A stretch of 64,000 bases of DNA, from contig NZ_FOQH01000003.1 in assembly GCF_900113695.1 (NCBI RefSeq), positions 124,001 through 188,000 of the forward strand. The letters are read 5' to 3'. The position numbers and the translations under genes were made by a program. The DNA comes from Albimonas pacifica (lineage in GTDB: Bacteria; Pseudomonadota; Alphaproteobacteria; Rhodobacterales; Rhodobacteraceae). The notes beneath the pieces were generated by a model. The model was not told where the DNA came from, searched no databases, and was given only the letters and a program-made list of their open reading frames with translations. Below, piece after piece: positions 25,795-34,298 of the stretch. Each line of letters starts with the position of its first letter. Position 1 is the first letter of the stretch.

Positions 25795-27144
25795 TCAGAC
25801 GGCGAGGGAGTGGCGGGCCTCGGAACGGGCGAGCCGGGCGTCGAAGGCCGCGGCGGCGACGCGCACCAGCGGACGGCCGCGGGGGGTCATGCGGACCTGC
25901 GGACCCTCGATCTCGACCATGCCGTCGGCGCGCAGCTCGGCGAGACGCCCCAGCGCCTCGTCGGCCCAGCCCTCGGGCGCGTCATGGCGGCGGGCGGCCT
26001 CGGCGAGGTCCACGGCGAAGTCGCACATCAGCCGCTCGATCGCCCAGGCGCGCAGGCGGTCGTCGGCGTCGGTCGCGAGGCCGCGCGCCACCGGCAGGCG
26101 GCCGGCGGCGACCTCGCGCGCCCAGGCGCCGGTCTCGGAGACGGACTGGGCGAAGCCGAAGGGCGTGCGGGTGATCGCGGTGGCGCCCAGCCCCAGCAGC
26201 GTCTCGGCGGTGTCGGTGGTGTAGCCCTGGAAGTTGCGCCGCAGCCGCCCCTCCCGCGCCGCGACGGCCATGGGATCGTCGGGCAGGGCGAAATGGTCGA
26301 GGCCGATGCGCTGGTAGCCCAGGGCCTCCAGCGTCTCGGCGGCGGATTCGGCCTGGTCGGCGCGCTCGCCGGGGCCGGGCAGCGCCTCCTCCGGCATCAT
26401 CCGCTGGTTCTTGGCCATCCACGGCACGTGGGCGTAGCCGAAGAGGGCGATGCGCTGCGGGCCCATCTCGGTCGCCCGGATCACGGTGCGGCGCAGGCTG
26501 TCGACGGTCTGGAAGGGCAGGCCGTAGATCAGGTCGAAGCTGACCTCCTCGACGCCGGCGGCGCGCATCGCCTGGGTCGCGGCCTCGACCATCTCGGTGG
26601 GCTGCACGCGGTTGATCACCTGCTGCACCCGGGGGTCGAATTCCTGCACCCCGAAGGAGGCGCGGGTGAAGCCGAGGGCGCCGAGCCGCGCCGACATCTC
26701 CGGCGTCAGGGTGCGGGGATCGACCTCGATCGCGAGCTCCGAGCCCTCGCGCAGCTCGAACCGCTCGCGCACCGCGTCCATCACCCGGGCGAGGTCGTCG
26801 GGGGAGAGCGAGGTCGGCGTCCCCCCGCCCCAGGCGAGATGCGAGACCGCCATCCGCCCCGGCAGCGCCTGCGCGGTCAGCTCGAGATGGGCGAGCAGGC
26901 TCTCGACATAGTCCGCCACAGGCTCGTAGCGGCGGGCGAGCTTCATGTTGCAGCCGCAGTACCAGCACATCTTCCGGCAGAACGGCACGTGCAGGTAGAG
27001 CGAGACCGCCGCCGCCGGGTCCAGCGCCTGCAGCCAGCCCTGAAGCTCGGCCGCCTCGAAGTCCGGCCGGAAGTGCGGCGCGGTCGGGTAGGAGGTGTAA
27101 CGCGGCGCGGCGCGGCGGGCGTAGCGGGCGATGACCGGGTCCAT
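25795..27144 (-). CDS. hemN: oxygen-independent coproporphyrinogen III oxidase
   Basis: Radical-SAM enzyme making protoporphyrinogen IX under low oxygen in the cytoplasm. 449 aa, normal for HemN. The cluster motif is FCRKMCWYCGC (Cys56, 60, 63 and the fourth Cys65 specific to HemN), with YTSYPTAPHF upstream and WGGGTPTSLSPDD, DLIYGLPFQT, GYAHVPWMAKNQRMM and YQRIGLDHFALP further on. ATG has GAGGA 7 nt upstream. An FNR-type box at 27205-27218, 61-74 nt before the start, points to anaerobic control. Confidence 0.95.
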   Translation of the reverse strand: MDPVIARYARRAAPRYTSYPTAPHFRPDFEAAELQGWLQALDPAAAVSLYLHVPFCRKMCWYCGCNMKLARRYEPVADYVESLLAHLELTAQALPGRMAVSHLAWGGGTPTSLSPDDLARVMDAVRERFELREGSELAIEVDPRTLTPEMSARLGALGFTRASFGVQEFDPRVQQVINRVQPTEMVEAATQAMRAAGVEEVSFDLIYGLPFQTVDSLRRTVIRATEMGPQRIALFGYAHVPWMAKNQRMMPEEALPGPGERADQAESAAETLEALGYQRIGLDHFALPDDPMAVAAREGRLRRNFQGYTTDTAETLLGLGATAITRTPFGFAQSVSETGAWAREVAAGRLPVARGLATDADDRLRAWAIERLMCDFAVDLAEAARRHDAPEGWADEALGRLAELRADGMVEIEGPQVRMTPRGRPLVRVAAAAFDARLARSEARHSLAV

Positions 27145-27204
27145 GGCGGGTTCCTCGCGGCTGGAGCTCGGGGGACCGATTAGCCCTGCAACCGTTGCGA
27201 TGTG

Positions 27205-27218
27205 ATGACCTGGATCAA
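27205..27218 (-). promoter_or_regulatory. FNR/FnrL-type box upstream of hemN
   Basis: Plus strand ATGAC-CTGG-ATCAA, against TTGAY-N4-ATCAA: nine of ten half-site positions match. Position upstream of hemN, a classic FnrL target in Rhodobacter, supports function. Confidence 0.6.
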
Positions 27219-27400
27219 CCGGAGGCGCCGGTCGCCCGGGTTTTTTCGCAAGCCGCCCGCAGGGCGCCCGCCGGAGCCGCCGCCGGCGGAGCGTCCCGGC
27301 CGGGGCGGAAGATCCGCCTCCGGCCTGTTCGGGGCCCGAGTCTTGGTGAGACTTCTTAAGAAAACCTTGCGCGACCGCCCGCCGCGACAAGCTTTCCAAA

Positions 27401-27436
27401 GCGTCGCCCGCGTCGCCCGCGTCGCCCGCGTCGCCC
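27401..27436 (+). repeat. 9-bp tandem repeat, four exact copies
   Basis: GCGTCGCCC repeated four times without change, in the non-coding hemN upstream region. Confidence 0.9.
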
Positions 27437-27494
27437 GGGACGTCGTCGCGCCCGCGCCGCCGGGATGGGGCCGGCCCGTCGCGGAGGGGAAGAC

Positions 27495-27598
27495 CCGCTC
27501 CGTCCTCCCGCAGGGAGGCGCCGCTTCGTCCTCCCGCAGGGAGGCGCCCTTCCGCCGTCCCGCAGAGCGGCGCCGCTCCGCCGTCCCGCAGGCACGAA
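27495..27598. repeat. four 26-bp imperfect tandem repeats
   Basis: Copies at 27495-27520, 27521-27546, 27547-27572 and 27573-27598. Copies 1 and 2 differ at one base and hold the hairpin CCTCCC-GCA-GGGAGG; copy 3 has CGCCG and CGGCG in place of the stem bases, so pairing is kept by changes on both sides; copy 4 has lost the right arm. Confidence 0.8.
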
Positions 27599-27619
27599 GC
27601 GCCGCCCGAAGGGCGGCGC
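27599..27619 (-). terminator. GC hairpin after aldehyde dehydrogenase
   Basis: A perfect 9-bp stem, 27599-27607 with 27611-27619, loop GAA, 12 nt past the stop of the minus-strand dehydrogenase gene. No U-tract. Confidence 0.5.
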
Positions 27620-27630
27620 CCGCTTCGGCG

Positions 27631-29106
27631 TCAGCCGTGCTTGACCACCAGCGTGCGCAGGGTGGTGAACTCGCGCAGGCCCTCGAAGCCCTTCTCGCGG
27701 CCGTGGCCGGACTTGCCCATGCCGCCGAAGGGCAGCTCGATGCCGCCGCCGGCGCCGTAGGCGTTCACGAAGACCTGGCCCGCGCGGATCTTCCGCGCCA
27801 CCCGCAGCGCCCGCGCGCCGTCCTTCGACCACACCCCCGCCACCAGCCCGTAGTCGGTGCCGTTGGCCATCGCCACCGCGTCCGCCTCGTCGCGGAAGGT
27901 CAACAGGGCGAGCACCGGGCCGAACACCTCCTCGCGCGCCAGCGCATGGTCGCGGGGCGTGGGGGCGAAGAGGCGGGGGCGCACGTAGAAGCCGCCCGCG
28001 GGCGCGTCCGCGGAGATCTCGCCGGAGGCGGCCAGCGTCACCCCGTCGGCCTCGGCCCGCTCGACGAAGCCGTCGACCCGGGCGCGCTGGCGGGCGGAGA
28101 TCACGGGGCCGAGGTCCATGTCCGCCTCGGGCGGACCGGCGCGCAGCGCGCGGAAGCCGGCGGCGAGACGCTCGCCCAGCTCGTCGGCCAGGCTCTCGTG
28201 CACCAGCGCGCGCGAGCCGGCCGAGCAGGTCTGCCCGCAGTTCTGGATGATCGCGTTCAGGATCACCGGGGTCACCGTGTCCAGATCCGCGTCCTCGAAC
28301 AGGATCTGGGGCGACTTGCCGCCCAGCTCCAGCGTGCAGCCGGCGTGATGGGCGGCGGCCGCGATCTGCACCTGCGCGCCGGTCTCGGGCGAGCCGGTGA
28401 AGGAGACGAAGTCGATGCCCGGATGCGCCGCCAGAGCCGCGCCGGCGGTGCGGCCGAGGCCCGGGACCACGTTCAGCACGCCCTCGGGCAGGCCGGCCTC
28501 GGCCAGCATCTGGGCCATGCGCAGGAGGCTCAGGCAGGCGTCCTCGGCGGGCTTCAGCACGCAGGCGTTGCCGGCGGCGAGGCTGCCCCCGACCGAGCGG
28601 CCGAACATCTGCGCGGGGTAGTTCCACGGGATGATGTGGCCGGTGACGCCGAAGGGCACCCGCTCGGCCACCGCCAGCACGCCCTCGATGGTCGGGATCG
28701 CCTCGCCGTGGAGCTTGTCGGCGGCGCCGGCGTAGAACTCGAAATAGCGCGCGCAGGCGGCGATGTCGGCGCGGGCCTGGCGGATCGGCTTGCCGGCGTC
28801 CTGGGATTCCAGCAGGGCCAGCGCCTCGGCCTGGTCCTCGACCATGCGCGAGAAGCGCATCAGGATCCGGCCGCGCTCGTAGGCGCTCATCCGCCCCCAG
28901 GGACCTTCCTCGAAGGCGCGCCGGGCGGAGCGCACGGCCCGGTCCACGTCCTCGGCCCCGCCCGCGGCGATCCGGCCCAGCACGCGGCCGTCGCCCGGGG
29001 CGAAGGTCTCCAGCGTCTCGCCGGCGAGCGAGGGGACCCAGGCGTTGTCGAGGAACACCCCGTCCGAGACCGGGCGCACGGCGGAAAGCGGGGACTGCAC
29101 GTTCAT
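27631..29106 (-). CDS. NAD(P)-dependent aldehyde dehydrogenase
   Basis: 491-aa member of the ALDH superfamily that oxidises aldehydes to acids. General base Glu260 in LELGGKSPQ, nucleophile Cys294 in NCGQTCSAGSR, cofactor-site IIPWNYPAQM and FTGSPETG, and a C-terminal PFGGMGKSGHGREKG. Closest in style to betaine-/4-(gamma-glutamylamino)butanal-type dehydrogenases; the aldehyde is unknown. ATG with GGATCC-type weak site. The aldo/keto reductase gene lies upstream on the same strand across a 206-bp spacer with a 25-bp inverted repeat. Confidence 0.93.
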   Translation of the reverse strand: MNVQSPLSAVRPVSDGVFLDNAWVPSLAGETLETFAPGDGRVLGRIAAGGAEDVDRAVRSARRAFEEGPWGRMSAYERGRILMRFSRMVEDQAEALALLESQDAGKPIRQARADIAACARYFEFYAGAADKLHGEAIPTIEGVLAVAERVPFGVTGHIIPWNYPAQMFGRSVGGSLAAGNACVLKPAEDACLSLLRMAQMLAEAGLPEGVLNVVPGLGRTAGAALAAHPGIDFVSFTGSPETGAQVQIAAAAHHAGCTLELGGKSPQILFEDADLDTVTPVILNAIIQNCGQTCSAGSRALVHESLADELGERLAAGFRALRAGPPEADMDLGPVISARQRARVDGFVERAEADGVTLAASGEISADAPAGGFYVRPRLFAPTPRDHALAREEVFGPVLALLTFRDEADAVAMANGTDYGLVAGVWSKDGARALRVARKIRAGQVFVNAYGAGGGIELPFGGMGKSGHGREKGFEGLREFTTLRTLVVKHG

Positions 29107-29167
29107 GGGATCCTCCCGAGGGTCGCGATTTGGCGCGCGAGACTACTCCCGCGGCCCGGCCGGCTCC

Positions 29168-29252
29168 AGAGCCGCCGCGCGCCCCCGCCCGGCCGGAGGC
29201 TCCCCACCCGCCCGCCCTCGCCCCCGACCGGGCGGGGGCGCGCGGCGGCTCT
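29168..29252. repeat. 25-bp perfect inverted repeat with G-quadruplex motif in the loop
   Basis: Arms 29168-29192 and 29228-29252 match over 25 of 25 bases. The 35-nt loop holds CCCCACCCGCCCGCCC at 29202-29217, a G-quadruplex motif on the minus strand, which is the transcript strand of both flanking genes. It may terminate the reductase gene. Confidence 0.8.
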
Positions 29253-29312
29253 TCCCGGGCGGGGACAGGGGCCGGGGGACGGGCGACCTCGGCCGGGGCT
29301 TCGGGGCGGCGC

Positions 29313-30263
29313 TCAGGCCCCGGCCGCGTCCAGCAGCGCCATCTGCCCGGCGTCGAGGGTCATCGAGGCGGCCCTCGCGAAACTCTCCACCTGGGCGACG
29401 GAGGTGGCGGAGGCGATCGGCGCGGTCACGCCCTCGGTCGCGATCAGCCAGGCGAGCGCCACCTCGGCGGGCTTCGCGCCCTGGGCGGCCGAGACCTCGT
29501 CGAGCGCGGCCAGCACCTTCATGCCCCTGGCGTCGAAGTACTTCTCGAGCCGCGCCCCGCGGGGCCGCCCGGCGGCGTCGGCGGCGGAGCGGTACTTGCC
29601 CGACAGGAACCCCGAGGCCAGCGAGAAGTAGGTGACCACCCCCACGTCCGCCTCGGCGCACAGCGCCTTCAGCTCGGCGTCGAAGGCGCCGCGGTCGTAG
29701 AGGTTCAGTTCGTTCTGCAGCGCCCCGTAGGCCGGCAGCCCCGCCGCCTTCGAGGCCGCCAGCGCCGCCCCCAGCAGCCCGGCGTCGTAGTTCGAGGCGC
29801 CGATCGCGGCGATCTTGCCCGCTTCCAGCAGCTTGGCGTAGGCGCCCAGCGTCTCCTCGTGGCTCACGGTCGGGTCGGGCCAGTGCGAGAAATAGAGGTC
29901 GATGCGGTCGGTCTGCAGCCGCGAGAGCGAATCCTCGACCGCCTGCGCGATCCAGGCCGCCGAGAGGTCCCGCTTGCCCTGGCCCATGTCGGAGCCGACC
30001 TTGGTGAAGATCGTCACCCGCTCGCGCATCCCCGGACGGGCGGCGAGCCAGCGGCCGATCACCGTCTCCGACTCGCCGCCCCGGTTGCCGGGGAACCAGC
30101 GCGAATAGACGTCGGCGGTGTCGATGGCGTCGAAGCCGTGGTCGACGAAGGCGTCGAGGACCCGGAAGCTCTCGGCCTCGTCGATGGTCCAGCCGAAGAC
30201 GTTGCCGCCGAAGACCACCGGGGCGATGGAAAGGCCGGTGGCGCCGAGCCTGCGTTCGAGCAT
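29313..30263 (-). CDS. aldo/keto reductase
   Basis: 316-aa NADPH-dependent carbonyl reductase. TIM-barrel marks: FGGNVFGWTIDEAES, FVDHGFDAIDTADVYSRW (Asp and Tyr of the tetrad), TKVGSDMG (Lys), a DLYFSHWPDPTVSHEETLGAY segment carrying the His, and a C-terminal cofactor loop APIASATSVAQVESF. AKR11/YajO-like branch; physiological substrate unknown. Divergent from the first SRPBCC gene (255-bp spacer without a clear promoter). Confidence 0.92.
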   Translation of the reverse strand: MLERRLGATGLSIAPVVFGGNVFGWTIDEAESFRVLDAFVDHGFDAIDTADVYSRWFPGNRGGESETVIGRWLAARPGMRERVTIFTKVGSDMGQGKRDLSAAWIAQAVEDSLSRLQTDRIDLYFSHWPDPTVSHEETLGAYAKLLEAGKIAAIGASNYDAGLLGAALAASKAAGLPAYGALQNELNLYDRGAFDAELKALCAEADVGVVTYFSLASGFLSGKYRSAADAAGRPRGARLEKYFDARGMKVLAALDEVSAAQGAKPAEVALAWLIATEGVTAPIASATSVAQVESFARAASMTLDAGQMALLDAAGA

Positions 30264-30518
30264 GGGGATCTCTCCTGATGCCCGCCCCGACCGCCGGCGG
30301 CCCCGGCGCGCGGGGGGCGCGCGGCGGGGCGACGGGCGCTCCGGGGCGGAGGGGGGGGCCGCGCGCCGGGACGCCGGCGGCGGGGGATGTCGCGAGGGGG
30401 ATCATGGGCCGGGGGCGGGCGCAAATCCAGTCTCCGCCGAAACCGTCGTCGCCGCGCTTGCCCCCCGGCCCCCGCCGGCATACCTCGTGGGGCCGACAAC
30501 CCCAGGGGAGGCAAGGCC

Positions 30519-30950
30519 ATGGAGCATCACCACAAGACCGACCGGGTGGAGCGCTGGCTCGACCTTCCCGTGCCCGCCGCCGAGGTCTGGGCGCTGATCG
30601 GCGACTTCTTCCGCCTCGACCTCTGGCACCCGGGCGTCGAGAGCTCGGAGAAGGTGGAGCTGGAGGGCGAGCTCTACCGTCACGTCCGCGCCAAGGGCGG
30701 CGCAACCTTCCTCGAGAAGCTGGAGGAGCAGGGCGACCGCCTGCAGCGCTACTCGATCGCCGAGAGCGGGCTGCCGGTGGAGAACTACCTCGCCACCCTG
30801 ACCTGCTTCGACCGCGAGGAGCCGGGCGCCACGGGCTGCCGCGTCTACTGGTCGGCGAGCTTCGATTCCGAGAGCCCCAAGGCCGACGAGATCATCGCCG
30901 GGATCTTCGAATCCGGCCTGCGCGGCCTGCGCGAGCGCTTCGGCGGCTGA
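30519..30950 (+). CDS. SRPBCC family protein (first of tandem pair)
   Basis: 143-aa START-like (Bet v1 fold) ligand-binding protein: VERWLDLPVPAAEVWALIGDFFRLDLWHPGVESSE opening, GATFLEKLEEQGDRLQRYSIAESGLPVENYLATLTC core, long C-terminal helix. Similar plant-cyclase-like proteins bind hydrophobic ligands or act as polyketide cyclases; ligand unknown. Good GGGAGG site. The next gene is a clear paralogue. Confidence 0.87.
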   Translation: MEHHHKTDRVERWLDLPVPAAEVWALIGDFFRLDLWHPGVESSEKVELEGELYRHVRAKGGATFLEKLEEQGDRLQRYSIAESGLPVENYLATLTCFDREEPGATGCRVYWSASFDSESPKADEIIAGIFESGLRGLRERFGG

Positions 30951-31053
30951 CCCCGCGCGGGCGCGCAGATCCCGACCCGGGCGGCGGCGGCCCTGCGCCT
31001 GCGCCGCCCGCGCAGCTTCGGCGAATGCATCTAAAAACCCGCATTCGTAAAGG

Positions 31054-31082
31054 TTGCACGACTCTCCGGCACGCCCTACTCC
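31054..31082 (+). promoter_or_regulatory. possible promoter of the second SRPBCC gene
   Basis: TTGCAC (31054-31059), 17-bp spacer, TACTCC (31077-31082). It lies in a locally AT-richer patch and puts a start near 31089, 25 nt before the ATG. The -10 is weak. Confidence 0.3.
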
Positions 31083-31113
31083 CCGGGCCGACCTTGGCCT
31101 GGTGTCCGGACAA

Positions 31114-31599
31114 ATGACCATCGAACCCGAAGACGAGCGTGCGGAGCGTGAAGAGCGTGTCGAGCGGTGGGCGGATCTGCCCGTTCCGCCGGACGAGGCG
31201 TGGCCGCGGATCGGCGGCTTTCTCAGCATCGTGGACTGGCATCCGGCCCTGACCTCGGGCGAGACGCTCGAGATCGACGGCCGCCTTCACCGTTGCGTGC
31301 TGACGACCTACGGCGCTCCGATCCTGGAGCGGCTGGAGGAGGAGGGCGAGCGCCTGCTGCGCGTCTCGGTGGTGGAGAGCCTGCTCCCCCTCGACGCTCA
31401 CGAGGCGACGCTGCGCTGCATCGCCCGCCCGGCGGGCTGCCGGGTCTTCTGGACGGCGACCTTCCGCTCGCCCAGCCCGCGGGCCTTCGAGATCATCGAC
31501 AACATCCACCGCATCGGCCTCGCCGCCCTCGCCGCGCGCTACGGCGGCACGGAGGGCGACGCCGCCGCCTGCGCCTCGACCTACGCCCGCGCGTCCTAG
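31114..31599 (+). CDS. SRPBCC family protein (second of tandem pair)
   Basis: 161 aa, paralogous to the preceding gene over its whole fold (VERWADLPVPPDEAWPRIGGFLSIVDWHPAL against VERWLDLPVPAAEVWALIGDFFRLDLWHPGV; ARPAGCRVFWTATFRS against EPGATGCRVYWSASFDS), with a short acidic N-terminal and a 15-residue C-terminal extension. ATG 31114 follows the natural homology start; no strong ribosome-binding site. Separated from its twin by 163 bp, perhaps with its own promoter. Confidence 0.83.
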   Translation: MTIEPEDERAEREERVERWADLPVPPDEAWPRIGGFLSIVDWHPALTSGETLEIDGRLHRCVLTTYGAPILERLEEEGERLLRVSVVESLLPLDAHEATLRCIARPAGCRVFWTATFRSPSPRAFEIIDNIHRIGLAALAARYGGTEGDAAACASTYARAS

Positions 31600-32241
31600 C
31601 CGACGGCGCGGGCGAGGGGGCCCGCTGGGCAAGCCCAGCCTGTCGCCGCCCCGGTCGTCCCGGGGCGCACGCCCGAACGACCGGGCGCAAGCCGGCCGCC
31701 GAGGGGCGTTCGCCTGGCTGGCCTGGCGCCGGCGGAGGCGCACCCGGGCGCCCGTCCGACTGGCCGGGGGCGGCTGGTCAAAAGGCGCCCGCTCGTTCGG
31801 CCAGGCGCCCGCTGCAGCCGCCCGGGGCGTTCCTCCCGCCTGCCATTCGCCGGCGCCGCGCGTTCCGGAAGCGCTCGCTCGTCCGGCCAGAGCCGAGCTT
31901 CGGCCGTCCGAGGCGCTCGCTCCTTGCGCCGGGCGCCGACCCGGCCCGCCCCGAAGCGCTCGGCCCGTCGTCATCCCCCGGTCGCTCCCGGGCCCCGGGG
32001 CCACGGGGCCGACGTCGGCCGTGCGCCGCGGTCGGGACGCCGGGGGTCGCGCGACAGCCGACGCGGCGCCTCGTTCGGGCGGCAGGGCGCGCTCGCGCCG
32101 GGGGCAGGGCGCTCGGGCGGAGACGCGGCGCACCGGCGACGGAGGGGCGTCTCGCGTCGGGGCGGGGCGCTCGTGACAGGGCCTGAAATGCAGAACGGCG
32201 GCCCCGGGGGGCCGCCGTCCGATCGTCGTCTCGAGGGTCGC
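31600..32241. other. 642-bp non-coding spacer of degenerate GC-rich words
   Basis: No gene recognised on either strand; open frames are Arg/Pro/Ala only. The word GGCGCTCG and variants (GCCCGCTCGTTCGGCC, GCGCTCGCTCGTCCGGCC) recur irregularly. A 21-bp stretch at 31926-31946 is identical to 49563-49583 in another spacer. The ftsH terminator lies at the right end. Confidence 0.5.
32195..32218 (-). terminator. terminator after ftsH
   Basis: A perfect 9-bp stem, 32195-32203 (ACGGCGGCC) with 32210-32218, 23 nt past the ftsH stop; on the minus strand it is followed by TTCTGCATTTC. Confidence 0.65.
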
Positions 32242-34161
32242 TCAGCCCTGGGGCTGGGGGGACATTCCGCCGTCCTCCCCCGGGCGGCGCTTGCCGGCCT
32301 TGGGGATCGAGGCGATGCCCGGGCCCTCGCCCGGCGTCGGCGCCGGCGGCTCGTCGGAAGAACGGTCCAGGGTCTCGCCCCGGATCACCTTGCCGATCTC
32401 CTCGCCGGTCAGGGTCTCGTACTCCAGCAGGCCCTGGGCCAGACGCTCGAGGTCCTCGGCCCGCTCGGTCAGGATCCGCTTGGCGGTCTCGTAGCCCTCG
32501 TCCACCAGGCGGCGGACCTCGGCGTCGATCACCCGCTGCGTCTCGGGCGAGGCCGAGGACGGGCCCTGGCCGGCCCCCAGGAAGCTCTGCTGCTCGTTGG
32601 CGTAGTCGATGTTGCCCAGCTTCTCGGACATGCCGAACTGGGTCACCATCGCGCGGGCGATCCGGGTCACCTGCTGGATGTCCGACGAGGCGCCCGAGGT
32701 CACCTTGTCCGGGCCGAAGATCAGCTCCTCGGCCACCTTGCCGCCCATCGCCATGGCGATCTTCGAGCGGTACTTGCGGTAGCTGACCGAGAGGTGGTCG
32801 CGCTCCGGCAGGCTCAGCACCAGGCCCAGCGCGCGGCCGCGCGGGATGATCGTCGCCTTGTGGATCGGGTCGTGCTCGGGGACGTTGAGGCCGACGATGG
32901 CGTGGCCGGCCTCGTGGTAGGCGGTCAGCTTCTTCTCGTCCTCGGTCATCACCATCGAGCGACGCTCGGCGCCCATCATCACCTTGTCCTTGGCCGACTC
33001 GAAGTCGTCCATGGTCACCAGGCGCTTGCCGAGGCGCGCGGCGGTGAGGGCGGCCTCGTTGACGAGGTTCGCGAGGTCCGCGCCCGAGAAGCCGGGGGTG
33101 CCGCGGGCGATGACCTTCAGGTCCACGTTCGGCGCCAGCGGCACCTTGCGGGCATGGACGTGCAGGATCTTCTCGCGGCCGGCCACGTCGGGGTTGGGCA
33201 CCACGACCTGGCGGTCGAAGCGGCCGGGACGCAGCAGGGCGGGGTCGAGCACGTCGGGACGGTTGGTGGCGGCGACCAGGATCACGCCCTCGTTCGCCTC
33301 GAACCCGTCCATCTCGACCAGCAGCTGGTTCAGGGTCTGCTCGCGCTCGTCGTTGCCGCCGCCGTAGCCGGCGCCGCGGTGGCGGCCGACCGCGTCGATC
33401 TCGTCGATGAACACGATGCAGGGGGCGTTCTTCTTCGCCTGCTCGAACATGTCGCGCACGCGGCTGGCGCCGACGCCCACGAACATCTCGACGAAGTCGG
33501 AGCCCGAGATGGTGAAGAACGGCACGCCCGCCTCGCCCGCGATGGCGCGCGCCAGCAGCGTTTTACCCGTGCCCGGAGGACCCACCAGCAGCGCGCCCTT
33601 GGGGATCTTGCCGCCGAGGCGGGAGTATTTCTGCGGGTCCTTCAGGAACTCGACGATCTCCTCGAGCTCCTCCTTCGCCTCGTCGATGCCGGCGACGTCG
33701 TCGAAGGTGACTTTCCCGGCCCGCTCCGTCAGCAGCTTGGCCTTGGACTTTCCAAATCCCATGGCGCCGCCGCGGGCGCCGCCCTGCATGCGGTTGAGGA
33801 AGAAGATCCAGACGCCGATCAGGATCAGCATCGGCAGCCAGAAGCCCAGCGTCGACAGCAGGCCCGAGGACTGCTGCGGCTCGACCCGGATCTCGACGCC
33901 GTGCTGGCGCAGGTCGGGGATCACGTCCGCGCCGCCCGGCTGGATGGTCTGGAACTCGCCGCCGGAGCCGAGCCGACCCGAGATCCGCTCCCCGTCGATG
34001 ACGACGGAGGACACCTCGTTGCTCTCCACCCTCTGGAGGAAGTCCGAGAAGGTGATGCGCTGGCCCTGGTTGCTGCCGCCGCCTTCCTGGAACACGCTGA
34101 AAAGCGCGACCAGAAGCAGGATCACGACGGCCCAGAAGGCCAGGTTCTTGGCGTTGCCCAA
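32242..34161 (-). CDS. ftsH: ATP-dependent zinc metalloprotease FtsH
   Basis: Membrane-bound AAA+ protease for damaged membrane proteins and regulatory substrates. 639 aa: first membrane segment at residues 5-23, periplasmic domain, second segment around [20 protein letters not shown] domain with Walker A GPPGTGKT (about 197), FIDEID and the arginine-finger region RPGRFDRQ, then the zinc site [11 protein letters not shown] (about 415) and the third ligand Asp further on. The C-terminal tail is Pro/Gly-rich. tilS lies 137 bp upstream on the same strand, the standard alphaproteobacterial order. Confidence 0.97.
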   Translation of the reverse strand: MGNAKNLAFWAVVILLLVALFSVFQEGGGSNQGQRITFSDFLQRVESNEVSSVVIDGERISGRLGSGGEFQTIQPGGADVIPDLRQHGVEIRVEPQQSSGLLSTLGFWLPMLILIGVWIFFLNRMQGGARGGAMGFGKSKAKLLTERAGKVTFDDVAGIDEAKEELEEIVEFLKDPQKYSRLGGKIPKGALLVGPPGTGKTLLARAIAGEAGVPFFTISGSDFVEMFVGVGASRVRDMFEQAKKNAPCIVFIDEIDAVGRHRGAGYGGGNDEREQTLNQLLVEMDGFEANEGVILVAATNRPDVLDPALLRPGRFDRQVVVPNPDVAGREKILHVHARKVPLAPNVDLKVIARGTPGFSGADLANLVNEAALTAARLGKRLVTMDDFESAKDKVMMGAERRSMVMTEDEKKLTAYHEAGHAIVGLNVPEHDPIHKATIIPRGRALGLVLSLPERDHLSVSYRKYRSKIAMAMGGKVAEELIFGPDKVTSGASSDIQQVTRIARAMVTQFGMSEKLGNIDYANEQQSFLGAGQGPSSASPETQRVIDAEVRRLVDEGYETAKRILTERAEDLERLAQGLLEYETLTGEEIGKVIRGETLDRSSDEPPAPTPGEGPGIASIPKAGKRRPGEDGGMSPQPQG

Positions 34162-34298
34162 GGCTGATCTCCGATTCGGTGCGCGGGGACTGACCCCTCA
34201 CATAGGTATCACACGGCGGCGGTCAACGCGCGCGGACGCGCGCCGACGGACGCCTCGATTGGCTGGGCGGCGCCGCCGGGTCGCATGACCTTGGGCGT

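Larger units (their letters stand above)
27145..27630. other. spacer between aldehyde dehydrogenase and hemN
   Basis: Non-coding, 486 bp. From left: the hemN leader with an FNR-type box, a 9-bp tandem repeat at 27401-27436, four 26-bp imperfect tandem repeats at 27495-27598, and a GC hairpin at 27599-27619 next to the aldehyde dehydrogenase stop. Confidence 0.6.

Noticed and set aside
27401-27598. CRISPR array
   Set aside because: Repeats are contiguous without unique spacers and degenerate; no cas genes nearby.
29168-29252. tRNA or other known structured RNA gene
   Set aside because: A single long stem with a C-rich loop; no cloverleaf, anticodon arm or CCA end.
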